Of a stretch of 64,000 bases of DNA, positions 15,687-24,328 are shown piece by piece (positions within the stretch are counted from its first letter, which is position 1; each line of letters begins with the position of its first letter). The stretch comes from Saprospiraceae bacterium. GTDB taxonomy: Bacteria; Bacteroidota; Bacteroidia; Chitinophagales; Saprospiraceae. The translations under genes and the position numbers were made by a program. The stretch is from NCBI GenBank assembly GCA_027486765.1, contig JAIXOO010000232.1:36909-100908 (forward strand). Reading direction: 5' to 3'. The notes under the pieces were generated by a model that saw nothing but the letters and a program-made list of their open reading frames with translations, searched no databases and was not told the DNA's origin.

Positions 15687-18044
15687 ATGTACAAACTACT
15701 ACTTGCGTTGCTGGTGGTTTTTGTGAGCATTGGCCAAGCTGTTGCTCAGGAAAAATTCACCATCAGCGGTTATGTTAAAGATGCCAAAAACGGGGAAGCC
15801 CTCCTTGGTGCGACCATTTTTGTACCCACGCTGGGCGAAGGCGTCACCACCAATGATTATGGCTTTTACTCGATTACCTTGCCCCGAGGCACCTACGACA
15901 TCAGTTTTTCTTACGTCAGTTACCTCGAAGAAAAGCGTCAGGTTAAGCTGGAAAACGCCAACGTCAAGCTCGACCTGGAACTGAAAGAAAGTGCCCTGGT
16001 ACTGGAAACTGTCACGATCAGTTCGGAACGAGTCGACGCCAATGTGCGCAGCATCGAAATGTCGGTCAACAAAGTCGACATGCGCACCATCCAAAAAATG
16101 CCTGCTTTGTTGGGCGAAGTGGACGTGATCCGCAGCATCCAGTTTTTGCCGGGGGTAACCACGGTAGGAGAGGGGGCTACGGGTTTCAACGTGCGCGGAG
16201 GAAACGTTGACCAAAACCTGGTACTGCTGGACGAAGCACCAGTCTTTAACTCTTCTCACCTTTTTGGTTTCTTCTCGGTGTTCAATCCCGATGCAGTGAA
16301 AGATGTCAAACTGATCAAGGGTGGCATTCCAGCTGAATACGGGGGCCGGACCTCTTCGATTTTGGATGTACGCATGAAGGAAGGGAATTCCAAAAAATTC
16401 GCCGCATCTGGTGGGATTGGCACCATCTTTAGTCGTTTAGCCCTGGAAACGCCCATCATCAAAGACAAGGGTTCGTTCATCGTAGCAGCGCGGCGTTCTT
16501 ACATCGATGTGCTGGCCAAACCCTTTTTGAAAGGTGATCTCAAGGACAGCCGTTTTTACTTTTACGACCTTACCGCCAAAGCGAATTACCAGATTGATGA
16601 TAAAAACACCGTTTTCCTCTCGGGCTATTTTGGCCGCGATGTTTTTGGGGCCGATTTTGGTTTTGATTGGGGGAATACCACCGCTTCGGCGCGTTGGAAC
16701 CACATTTTTAGTGACAAACTTTTCCTCAACACCACTGCTTTTTTCAGCAATTACGACTACCGCCTCCAATCCGACCTGAGAGAGCCCAACCCTCAGGATG
16801 CCTTTCGCTGGAATTCCAACATCAAAAATTACAGCGTCAAACCCGACTTCACCTACTACCTCAATTCCCGCAACAAGATCTCTTTCGGTGGGCAAATGAT
16901 TTATTATACCTTCCAGCCGGGTAAAGCCGAAGCCATTTCGGGCGGAGAAACCCGCATCATCGGACAGGACAGCAAATACGCCATCGAATACGCGGCTTAT
17001 TTTGGCAATGAGCAAAAACTGGGTAAAAACTTCACCTTACAGTACGGCATCCGCTACTCCCTCTACGATTACATCGGGCCGGGCAAAGCCTATACCTATG
17101 GCCCCCAAACGGGCGAACGCCGCGAACCCATCAGTACTCAAACCTATAAAAAAGGGGAACGAATCACCCGATACGGCAACTGGGAGCCCCGCTTCTCGGC
17201 CAACATTGGCCTCGGTGACGCTAGCTCCATCAAGGTCAGTTACAACCGCATGGCGCAGTACCTGCATCTCTTATCCAATACGGCGGCGGCTTCTCCTCTG
17301 GACGTATGGACGCCTACTAGCAACAACATCAAACCACAACTGTCTGACCAAATCGCTTTGGGTTTGTTCAAAAACTTCAAGGACAATCTCTTTGAAACTT
17401 CGGTAGAGGTGTATTACAAAAAACTGCAGAATCAGGTGGACTACATCCCCAATTCCGATTTGCTTCTGAATCCTGAACTGGAAGGTGACCTACTTTTTGG
17501 CGATGGCCGGGCTTATGGCGCAGAGTTTTTTATCAAAAAGACCAAAGGCAAACTGAACGGCTGGTTGAGCTACACCCTATCGCGCACCGAACGCCAAATC
17601 AAAGGGCTCAACAACAACGACTGGTTTCCCAGCCGTTTTGACAAAACCCATGTCCTCAATTTCGTGGGAATTTATGATTTGAATCAACGGGTGAGTTTTT
17701 CAGTCAATTTCACTTACGGCACTGGCACTCCAGCCACCTTCCCAACCAGTAAATTCATCTGGCAAGGTTACGCGTTGCCGCACAATTTTTATGCCCAGCG
17801 CAACGGCTACCGCATCCCTGATTACCACCGCGTGGATTTGGCAGCAACATTGAAGCAGAAGAAAAAGCTGTTTGGCACAGGAGAGGGTGAATGGGTGTTT
17901 TCCATTTACAATCTGTACAACCGCCGCAATGCTTTTTCCGTGTATGTCCGCCAAAGTGAAGACAATCCGAGTCAAACCGAAGCGGTGCGTTATTCGGTGT
18001 TCGGGTCGATCATCCCGGCGGTGACGTATAATTTTAAATTTTAA
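15687..18044 (+). CDS. TonB-dependent receptor with CarboxypepD_reg-like N-terminal domain
   Basis: A 785-residue outer-membrane receptor. The signal peptide MYKLLLALLVVFVSIGQAVAQ is followed by an Ig-like carboxypeptidase regulatory domain (about 24-105: FTISGYVKDAKNGEALLGAT). The plug domain has GFNVRGGNVDQNLVLLDEAP and LIKGGIPAEYGGRTSSILDV. A beta barrel follows, ending in an aromatic residue (YNFKF). No TonB box can be assigned with confidence. The next gene, 19 bp downstream, encodes a DUF4249 lipoprotein, a recurrent partner of this receptor subtype in Bacteroidota, so the two form an operon. Substrate is unknown; there is no SusD, no glycoside hydrolase and no iron-uptake gene nearby. 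Confidence 0.93.
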   Translation: MYKLLLALLVVFVSIGQAVAQEKFTISGYVKDAKNGEALLGATIFVPTLGEGVTTNDYGFYSITLPRGTYDISFSYVSYLEEKRQVKLENANVKLDLELKESALVLETVTISSERVDANVRSIEMSVNKVDMRTIQKMPALLGEVDVIRSIQFLPGVTTVGEGATGFNVRGGNVDQNLVLLDEAPVFNSSHLFGFFSVFNPDAVKDVKLIKGGIPAEYGGRTSSILDVRMKEGNSKKFAASGGIGTIFSRLALETPIIKDKGSFIVAARRSYIDVLAKPFLKGDLKDSRFYFYDLTAKANYQIDDKNTVFLSGYFGRDVFGADFGFDWGNTTASARWNHIFSDKLFLNTTAFFSNYDYRLQSDLREPNPQDAFRWNSNIKNYSVKPDFTYYLNSRNKISFGGQMIYYTFQPGKAEAISGGETRIIGQDSKYAIEYAAYFGNEQKLGKNFTLQYGIRYSLYDYIGPGKAYTYGPQTGERREPISTQTYKKGERITRYGNWEPRFSANIGLGDASSIKVSYNRMAQYLHLLSNTAAASPLDVWTPTSNNIKPQLSDQIALGLFKNFKDNLFETSVEVYYKKLQNQVDYIPNSDLLLNPELEGDLLFGDGRAYGAEFFIKKTKGKLNGWLSYTLSRTERQIKGLNNNDWFPSRFDKTHVLNFVGIYDLNQRVSFSVNFTYGTGTPATFPTSKFIWQGYALPHNFYAQRNGYRIPDYHRVDLAATLKQKKKLFGTGEGEWVFSIYNLYNRRNAFSVYVRQSEDNPSQTEAVRYSVFGSIIPAVTYNFKF

Positions 18045-18063
18045 TTTCCAAAACTGACCATCC

Positions 18064-18978
18064 ATGAAAAACATACAGTGGTTTTATTTTTTTCTCTTGA
18101 TTTTGATGGGAACCGCTTGCCAAGACGTCATTGACCTGGAGACTGAAGCGGGTGAAACCCAATTGGTGATTGATGCCTGGGTGACCGATGAGTCCAAAGC
18201 CCAAACCATTAAGTTGAGTTTGACCCAGCCTTATTTTGACAAGGGAGGCATTGTACCCGCCAAAGGGGCGACCGTCATTCTCTTTTCAGAAGACAGTATT
18301 CCCTATCCTTTTGTCGACTTGAAAAATGACGGAAACTACGTTTGGCAACCCAAAATAGCGGGAGAAAAAATCCTGCAAGTGGGCAAACAGTACGCGCTTT
18401 ACGTCAAATACGGCGCGGAGGAGTATTTCTCCATCAGCAAAGTCAATCGGGTACCTCCAATTGATTCTGTGAACTACTTCAAACAAAAATTCCCGGTAGA
18501 CCCAGGTGACTTGCGCCAGGAAGGTTATCAAGTAGATTTTTATGCCAAAGACCCAATTGGCCAAGGAGATTGTTACTGGGTACGGGCCTATCGCAACGAT
18601 ACCTTGTTTGACAAACCCAGTCAGATTCTGCCTGTTTACGATGGCAGTTTTAGCCCCGGTGGTTCTGCCGATGGCTTGTTGTTCATCCTGCCCATTCGCG
18701 CCGGAGCCAGCCCCGACCTGTACAATGCCAACGACAAGGTGAAAGTAGAACTGTATTCCATTCCACCAGAAGCGTTTTTCTTCCTGCAATTGGTGCGCTC
18801 GGAGTCCACCAACGGTGGCATTTTTGCCACTGTACCTACCAATATCCCTACCAACATCCAACCGTTGGATCAAAACAACAAAAAGCAGGTATTGGGCTTC
18901 TTTGCGGTATCCGCCGTTTCGAGTATTGAAACGGTGGTGGATGGAAGTAAGGCGATACCGAAGCCAAGCGGGAGGTAG
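18064..18978 (+). CDS. DUF4249 domain lipoprotein, partner of TonB receptor
   Basis: A 304-residue lipoprotein with signal peptide and lipobox at LMGTACQD (cysteine about residue 19). The mature part starts DVIDLE and has the ETQLVIDAWVTDE strand characteristic of DUF4249, a beta-rich periplasmic or surface family encoded next to TonB-dependent receptors. Only 19 bp separate it from the receptor stop codon, so co-transcription is nearly certain. It probably forms part of the receptor's extracellular or periplasmic substrate-handling assembly; that role is inferred from conserved gene pairing, not from biochemistry. Its stop codon is immediately followed by the left arm of LIR-4. Confidence 0.88.
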   Translation: MKNIQWFYFFLLILMGTACQDVIDLETEAGETQLVIDAWVTDESKAQTIKLSLTQPYFDKGGIVPAKGATVILFSEDSIPYPFVDLKNDGNYVWQPKIAGEKILQVGKQYALYVKYGAEEYFSISKVNRVPPIDSVNYFKQKFPVDPGDLRQEGYQVDFYAKDPIGQGDCYWVRAYRNDTLFDKPSQILPVYDGSFSPGGSADGLLFILPIRAGASPDLYNANDKVKVELYSIPPEAFFFLQLVRSESTNGGIFATVPTNIPTNIQPLDQNNKKQVLGFFAVSAVSSIETVVDGSKAIPKPSGR

Positions 18979-18980
18979 GT

Positions 18981-19114
18981 GAGTGAAAAGTGAAAAGTGA
19001 AAAGTGAGAGGGACATTTCTACCATTCCTAATTTTATTGCAAAAAATAGGAGGCGGTTGAAAAACAACTGGTATACCTGCTTTTCACTTTTCACTATTCG
19101 CTTTTCGCTTTTTT
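18981..19114. repeat. LIR-4: inverted repeat of GTGAAAA units
   Basis: The left arm at 18981-19007 is a short tandem run of GTGAAAA (about 7-nt unit, three to four copies). The right arm at 19080-19114 contains TTTTCAC units and the variant TTTTCGC. The arms are separated by about 72 nt with weaker internal pairing. It begins two bases after the DUF4249 stop codon and precedes the M1 peptidase gene. Confidence 0.8.
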
Positions 19115-19233
19115 CAGTCATTCATCAGAAAATAGTACCGGATAGGAATTACCCTAAAAGATTTCGTCGTAAATTCGTTTAATGGCATCTTTTGTTGTCT
19201 AGATTCATCAATTTTTTTTCAAATCAAACGACT

Positions 19234-21585
19234 ATGAAAATTTCGAGTCCTAACTTACCTAAGTTTTTTTTGATCTTGTTTCTAGCCAATTGTTCTCTTT
19301 CCACCGTTTTTAGCCAGACCGGCTCAAATCATGGCAACAAGTTCGAGCAAATGGGTACGGTTCTGCCACCAGGCAACAACGTTCGTGGAATGGACGGTGC
19401 ACCTGGACCGGAATACTGGCAACAGCGTGTGGATTACGACATACAGTGTACACTCGACGAAAAAAATCTGCGCCTGGATGGCAGTGAGATGATTACGTAT
19501 TACAATCAATCACCGAATACCTTGCGTTACTTGTGGTTGCAATTGGATGAGAATGAGCACTCTTCAGAATCGGCAGGCATCCAAAAAGCCAATCCCAGCC
19601 ACATGACTCCCATTATGAACGAAAGTGCGTTGAAGAACTACGATAAAGAGGACATCAGTAAATACGGACATAAAATTCAAAAAGTTACTGATGCCGTTGG
19701 CAAACCTTTAAAATTCAGCATCAATCAGACGATGATGCGCGTGGAATTGTTACAGCCGCTCAAACCCGGTGAAACCTTCAATTTTCAGGTGGATTGGCAT
19801 TATTACATTACCGATCGGATGACTTTTCGGGGTCGTGGTGGGTATGAATACTTCAGCAAAGATGGAAATCATTTGTTTACAATAACACAGTGGTATCCAA
19901 GGCTGTGTGTGTTTAGTGATTTCGAAGGCTGGCAAAACAAACAATTCACCGGAAGAGGGGAATTTGCCCTTACCTTTGGCAATTTTCTTGTGAAAATGAC
20001 GGTACCCGAAGACCATATTGTGGGCTCTACGGGCGAGTGTCTGAACTATTCTACCGTATTAACGCCAGCTCAAATGAAGCGCTGGGAACTGGCAAAAAGT
20101 GTCAAAGAGCCTTTGGAAATTGTAACCTTGGATGAAGCCAAGAAAAACGAAAAATCCAAACCAAACGGCACCAAAACCTGGATTTACAAAGCCGACAATG
20201 TGCGTGATTTTGCCTGGACCTCCAGCCGCAAGTTCGTCTGGGACGCCATGCCACACGTCACCGAGGAAGGCAAGCGCGTAATGTGCATGAGCTACTATGG
20301 GAAGGAAGCCTATCCGGTTTACAGCAAATACTCGACCAGAGTAGTGGCGCACACCCTAAAAACGTATTCTAAATACACGTTCCCTTACCCTTATCCGGTT
20401 GCCATTTCGGTAGAAGCCTCCAATGGTATGGAGTATCCAATGATTTGCTTCAACTACGGTCGTGCTGAAGAAGACGGCACTTACAGCGAAGGGGTGAAAT
20501 ACGGGGCGATTGGCGTAATCATTCACGAAGTGGGGCACAATTATTTTCCAATGATCGTCAACAGCGACGAACGCCAGTGGACCTGGATGGATGAAGGCAT
20601 CAATAGTTTTATGGATGAGGTTGCCATGCAGGAATTTGACAACAACCGCCGTCCGGGATTCCAAGGGATCACCAGTTACATGCGTTTGCCGAAAAATCAG
20701 TTGGAGCCAATTATGACCAATAGTGAAAACATTGTCAACTTTGGTCCGAATGCTTATTCCAAACCTGCTGCGGGTTTGAATATGCTCCGCGAAACGATCA
20801 TGGGGCGTGAGTTGTTTGACTACGCCTTTAAAGAATACGCCCGCCGTTGGATGTTCAAACACCCGACACCGGCTGACTTTTTCCGTACGATGGAAGACGC
20901 CAGTGGCGTGGATTTGGATTGGTTCTGGCGCGGCTGGTTCTACGGCATTGAACCAGTGGATATTGCGCTGGACAGTGTGAAATGGTTCAAGGCCGATTTG
21001 GAAAACAACCCGAAACCGCAAGAACGCAGCTTCCCGCGCAAAAGCAGCAAACCAGAGCGCACCTTAACGCAGGAACGCAACCGCGAAGCTGGCGTCGGAT
21101 TTGCGGTAGAGCAAGACCCTAATCTTCGCGATTTTTACGATACGTACAAGCCTTGGGAAACCGAAGATTCGGTACAAACCTTCAAACAAACGTTGTACGC
21201 CGAAACCTTGACTGACAAGGAGAAAAAAGAACTCTTCGGTGATAAGAACTATTACGAGTTATACTTTAGCAACAAAGGTGGGCTAGTAATGCCAATTATT
21301 ATCGAATGGACTTTCAAGGATGGCACGAAGGAAATCGAACGGATTCCAGTGGAAATCTGGCGTAAAAACGAGGATAAATTTTCCAAAGTGTTCATGAAAG
21401 AAAAAGAAGTGAGCGGCATTGTAATTGATCCTTTCAAGGAAACGGCGGATATTGACGAAAAGAGCAACAATTGGCCCGTCAAAGAAATGCCGACGCGATT
21501 CCAGATTTACAAACAGCATAAAGCTGATCCGCAACCCAACCCTATGCAAAAAGCGGCCCAGCAAGGCAAGCGAATCAAGCCATAG
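19234..21585 (+). CDS. Secreted M1 family metallopeptidase
   Basis: The start at 19234 gives a signal peptide (MKISSPNLPKFFLILFLANC, ending near FSQ) and a 783-residue protein; the ORF start at 19192 would add a non-signal extension. The zinc site is HEVGHNYFP followed 18 residues later by a glutamate in WMDEGINSFMDE, the standard gluzincin HExxH-x18-E. A substrate-binding strand, EASNGMEYPMICF, replaces the usual GAMEN motif, as in other Bacteroidota M1-like proteins. The N-terminal domain begins with QQRVDYDIQCTLDEKN. It is expected to act as a periplasmic or surface aminopeptidase. The gene is followed by a strong terminator shared with the convergent Dabb gene. Confidence 0.92.
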   Translation: MKISSPNLPKFFLILFLANCSLSTVFSQTGSNHGNKFEQMGTVLPPGNNVRGMDGAPGPEYWQQRVDYDIQCTLDEKNLRLDGSEMITYYNQSPNTLRYLWLQLDENEHSSESAGIQKANPSHMTPIMNESALKNYDKEDISKYGHKIQKVTDAVGKPLKFSINQTMMRVELLQPLKPGETFNFQVDWHYYITDRMTFRGRGGYEYFSKDGNHLFTITQWYPRLCVFSDFEGWQNKQFTGRGEFALTFGNFLVKMTVPEDHIVGSTGECLNYSTVLTPAQMKRWELAKSVKEPLEIVTLDEAKKNEKSKPNGTKTWIYKADNVRDFAWTSSRKFVWDAMPHVTEEGKRVMCMSYYGKEAYPVYSKYSTRVVAHTLKTYSKYTFPYPYPVAISVEASNGMEYPMICFNYGRAEEDGTYSEGVKYGAIGVIIHEVGHNYFPMIVNSDERQWTWMDEGINSFMDEVAMQEFDNNRRPGFQGITSYMRLPKNQLEPIMTNSENIVNFGPNAYSKPAAGLNMLRETIMGRELFDYAFKEYARRWMFKHPTPADFFRTMEDASGVDLDWFWRGWFYGIEPVDIALDSVKWFKADLENNPKPQERSFPRKSSKPERTLTQERNREAGVGFAVEQDPNLRDFYDTYKPWETEDSVQTFKQTLYAETLTDKEKKELFGDKNYYELYFSNKGGLVMPIIIEWTFKDGTKEIERIPVEIWRKNEDKFSKVFMKEKEVSGIVIDPFKETADIDEKSNNWPVKEMPTRFQIYKQHKADPQPNPMQKAAQQGKRIKP

Positions 21586-21621
21586 GAGATGCCTAAGTTG
21601 TTGTGTATCATTTTATAAAAA

Positions 21622-21660
21622 AAGAGCGCCTTAAAGCCAAGCTTTAAGGCGCTCTTTTTT
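21622..21660. terminator. Strong bidirectional terminator
   Basis: A perfect 14-bp stem GAGCGCCTTAAAGC / GCTTTAAGGCGCTC has a 3-nt loop, an A-run on the left and a T-run on the right. It lies between the convergent M1 peptidase (plus) and Dabb (minus) genes, so it should terminate both. Confidence 0.95.
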
Positions 21661-21671
21661 TAGCACTGAGA

Positions 21672-22064
21672 CTACTGCTTCCCCTTCGCGTCATACACAA
21701 TCACCCGCTCCCACAAATGGCTGTTTTCTTCCACAAATTTCAAGTGGGTGGGGTGGATTTGGTAGGCGTCCTGGTCTGCTGAATTTTTGAAAACCCAGGT
21801 GATGGACAGATCGTAAGAGCCATCGATTACCGGGCGCTCTTTTGTGTCGGCTGGTGTACCGATATAGGCAGTCTGGATTTCCTTGATGGTAGTCAAGGTT
21901 TTAACTCCTTTGTAAAGTGCTTCCAAATCTTGTGCATTGCCCTTGTTTTTGAGCCAGAAATAGACGGTATGTACCACTCCGACTTTGATCTTTTTAGAAG
22001 AAGCTTGTGCATAACCCCCAATAAAACCAATCAAGAGGAAGGCAAAAAGTAAAAGGATTTTCAT
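21672..22064 (-). CDS. Exported Dabb (stress-responsive A/B barrel) protein
   Basis: A 130-residue protein: signal peptide MKILLLFAFLLIGFIGGYAQ, then a single dimeric alpha-beta barrel domain of the Dabb family (VGVVHTVYFWLKNKG, later YDLSITWVFKNSADQDAYQIHPTH). The conserved first-strand histidine and the terminal histidine before KFVEEN are present. Dabb proteins form dimers and include plant stress proteins and a few enzymes, but periplasmic bacterial members have no settled function. It is a single gene, divergent from the DUF2853 gene and sharing a strong terminator with the M1 peptidase. Confidence 0.85.
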   Translation of the reverse strand: MKILLLFAFLLIGFIGGYAQASSKKIKVGVVHTVYFWLKNKGNAQDLEALYKGVKTLTTIKEIQTAYIGTPADTKERPVIDGSYDLSITWVFKNSADQDAYQIHPTHLKFVEENSHLWERVIVYDAKGKQ

Positions 22065-22193
22065 TGGATTGAATTTTTGTGTTTGTTTATTTTCTCCGAA
22101 GCAACAAAGAAAGGAACAAATCGAGAAAAAATTAGCGCTATTACCGGAAATTCTCTATTTTACTGCCTCATTCAAAACCCAAAAATTTTTTCC

Positions 22194-22538
22194 ATGAGCC
22201 AATTTGATGACTTGCTTGTAAAGTACAAGGAAGAACTGGGCGGTACTCGCGACGTAAGTGGCGTAGACGAAACCCTACTGACAGCCGTTACAAAAGCATT
22301 AGGCCCATCCATCTACAATGATGATTCCTCTCGGGTATCTTGTTCTGACCAGACTGAGTTGGATCGCGTAAAAAACAACTTCCTGATTGGGAAAATGGGA
22401 CTTGCCGATGGTCCAGCCCTTGATGCAGCCTTGAAAGAGGTTTGTGAACAAATGGGATCAGCCAACCGGAACAAGTACCGCGCCATTTTTTACTACCTCT
22501 TGGTTAAAAAATTAGGCCTGGAAGCGAAGTACGCTTAG
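22194..22538 (+). CDS. DUF2853 family protein
   Basis: The start at 22194 (MSQFDDLLVKYKEELG) is chosen over the ORF start at 22077 because it gives the usual 110-115 residue length and N-terminus of DUF2853. The 114-residue product is small, soluble and helical. It contains LLTAVTKALGPSIYNDDSSRVS and VKNNFLIGKMGLADG, both conserved-looking family segments. The family has a known fold class but no assigned activity. The gene is followed by a compact terminator hairpin, so it is monocistronic. Confidence 0.88.
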   Translation: MSQFDDLLVKYKEELGGTRDVSGVDETLLTAVTKALGPSIYNDDSSRVSCSDQTELDRVKNNFLIGKMGLADGPALDAALKEVCEQMGSANRNKYRAIFYYLLVKKLGLEAKYA

Positions 22539-22559
22539 TCACTTACAGAATCTATACAG

Positions 22560-22592
22560 AAGGCATTGAGCACAAGCTCGATGCCTTTTGTT
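22560..22592 (+). terminator. Terminator of DUF2853 gene
   Basis: AAGGCATTGAGC / GCTCGATGCCTT form an 11-12 bp stem with a 4-nt loop and one mismatch, followed by TTTGTT. It lies 21 bp after the stop codon. Confidence 0.85.
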
Positions 22593-22630
22593 ATTTATAG
22601 AACCCTGCTTAATGGAAAAACAATTATTTA

Positions 22631-22790
22631 GAGCTTGTTTGAGTTTTTTGGGCGAAAGCGAAAACGAGGCCATTTTTACCTGAATGAGGCACGAAAAGCG
22701 GAGTTTAGTAGCGCTAAATGAGCATTTTCGGAACGAAATTCAGGTAAAAATGGGCCGTTTGCAGCTCGAACAAAAAACTCAAACAAGCTC
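22631..22790. repeat. LIR-5: 160-bp inverted repeat upstream of DUF1295 gene
   Basis: The perfect 20-bp outer stem is GAGCTTGTTTGAGTTTTTTG with its complement ending at 22790. After an unpaired block of about 18-20 nt per side comes a second perfect stem, CATTTTTACCTGAAT (22680-22694) with ATTCAGGTAAAAATG (22738-22752). The centre can pair further (CGAAAA...TTTTCG, TTTAG/CTAAA). The ORF-track start of the next gene at 22684 lies inside it and is therefore doubtful. Confidence 0.92.
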
Positions 22791-22815
22791 CAAGTCCACA
22801 CTGACTCGATTATTT

Positions 22816-23733
22816 ATGTTGCGTACCATTATTCTCCTGATCCTTACGCTGATCGCCTTACCCATCATTGCATTCAAGTACGATACACCACTGAATGAAG
22901 CACAATGGGCCGCCCTACAAAGTTCCTTTTACCTCATGCTAGGGGTTGCGTTGACCTGTTTTGTAGTCAGTGAGTTGACCAGGAATTACAGCCAGGTCGA
23001 CAAAATCTGGAGCATCGTACCCATGGCCTACGCCTGGTTTTTTGCCCAGCAGAGCGGGTGGAATGCACGGATGGTCATCATGGCCGGGTTGGTGAGTATA
23101 TGGGCCTTGCGGCTTACCTTCAATTTTGCCCGTCGCGGGGGCTATCACTGGATTCCCTGGAAGGGAGAGGAGGATTACCGCTGGGGCGTTTTGCGCGAAA
23201 ATCCACTGTTTCAGCGCCGCATCAACTGGGTGCTGTTTGGCCTCTTTTTTATCTCCTTGTACCAGAATACCCTGATCTGGTTGTTCAATTTGCCGATTGT
23301 GGTGGCCTGGGAAGGTGCTGAAAAACCCCTGAATTGGATTGATTACCTGGCGATTGGGGTGTTTTTGGCCCTTGTCGTCATTGAATTCATCGCCGACCAG
23401 CAACAGTACGATTTTCAAACCGAAAAACACCGTCGCATTAAGGCTGGAGAAGCGCTGAACGGGGATTATGCCCGGGGATTTTGTGCCACCGGCCTTTGGC
23501 GTTTGGTGCGCCACCCCAACTATGCGGCTGAACAAGGCATTTGGCTGGCTTATTACCTTTTTAGTGTAGCAGCTACAGGACGTTGGCTCAATTGGTCGTT
23601 GACGGGCGCAATTTTGCTGGTCTTGTTGTTTTTGGGTAGCTCCGATTTTAGTGAAAAAATCTCGAGCGAAAAATATCCAGCGTATGCGGATTATCAGAAG
23701 AAAACGCCGAGGTTTATTCCTTGGAAGTTTTAG
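22816..23733 (+). CDS. DUF1295 (steroid 5-alpha-reductase-like) membrane protein
   Basis: The start at 22816 (MLRTIILLILTLIALPIIAF) is chosen because upstream codons lie within LIR-5. The product is 305 residues with about seven membrane helices. The C-terminal half carries the DUF1295/isoprenylcysteine methyltransferase-like signature: GFCATGLWRLVRHPNYAAEQGIW. Here RHPNY and the following glutamate belong to the nucleotide or cofactor-binding region known from steroid reductases and ICMT. Substrate is probably a lipid or sterol-like compound, but bacterial members are mostly unassigned. It is transcribed alone between LIR-5 and a small lipoprotein gene. Confidence 0.87.
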   Translation: MLRTIILLILTLIALPIIAFKYDTPLNEAQWAALQSSFYLMLGVALTCFVVSELTRNYSQVDKIWSIVPMAYAWFFAQQSGWNARMVIMAGLVSIWALRLTFNFARRGGYHWIPWKGEEDYRWGVLRENPLFQRRINWVLFGLFFISLYQNTLIWLFNLPIVVAWEGAEKPLNWIDYLAIGVFLALVVIEFIADQQQYDFQTEKHRRIKAGEALNGDYARGFCATGLWRLVRHPNYAAEQGIWLAYYLFSVAATGRWLNWSLTGAILLVLLFLGSSDFSEKISSEKYPAYADYQKKTPRFIPWKF

Positions 23734-23865
23734 CTTTTGCACGCTCTAAGCTGGTCGCTTTAGCCCGGATTAAAAGTGTGAATAATGCAACTAAAACCCA
23801 AAATTGTGTAACACCTTGGGCGATAAATACAGTGATCTTGTGTAGGTACCAACCATAGTTTTTAA

Positions 23866-24315
23866 ATGAACTTCACAAAATCAAAAAGGCCAGGTATAAC
23901 CGTGTACTCAGCCTTCACAACATTGTTCGCCATCGTAATGCTACAATCATGCGATACAACCAAGTATGTCTTTTCAATATCACCCATAGTTCCGGCCGCG
24001 GAAGGTTCGGTGAAGGTGAAGAAAGATAAAAACAGCAACTACAACATCGATTTAGACGTAAAGAATTTGGCAGAGCCAAAAAGACTTAGCCCCGCAAAAG
24101 AAACCTACATTGTGTGGATGGAAACGGAACAGAACGGGAGTAAAAACATTGGGCAGTTGAAAATATCGAGTGGTATGCTTTCCAAGTCGCTTACAAGTTC
24201 CCTTAAAACTGTGGCAACCTTTAAGCCTACCAGCTTTTTTATTACAGCAGAAAACGATGCAAATATTCAGTACCCCGACGGCCAAACCGTGCTAACTACC
24301 GGAATGCGACAATAA
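23866..24315 (+). CDS. Small hypothetical lipoprotein
   Basis: A 149-residue protein with basic N-terminus, hydrophobic segment (AFTTLFAIVMLQ) and a cysteine in LQSCDTT, consistent with a lipoprotein. The mature part contains SVKVKKDKNSNYNIDLDVKNLA and YIVWMETEQNGSKNIGQL, two beta hairpins resembling an Ig-like or anti-sigma-factor K C-terminal-like sandwich. That resemblance is weak. The gene is convergent with the PA14-OmpA gene, 13 bp apart, with no clear terminator between. No function is assigned. Confidence 0.65.
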   Translation: MNFTKSKRPGITVYSAFTTLFAIVMLQSCDTTKYVFSISPIVPAAEGSVKVKKDKNSNYNIDLDVKNLAEPKRLSPAKETYIVWMETEQNGSKNIGQLKISSGMLSKSLTSSLKTVATFKPTSFFITAENDANIQYPDGQTVLTTGMRQ

Positions 24316-24328
24316 AAAACAATGCTCA

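Noticed and set aside
22939-23742. 267-codon minus-strand ORF
   Set aside because: Antisense of the DUF1295 gene; no domain-like content.
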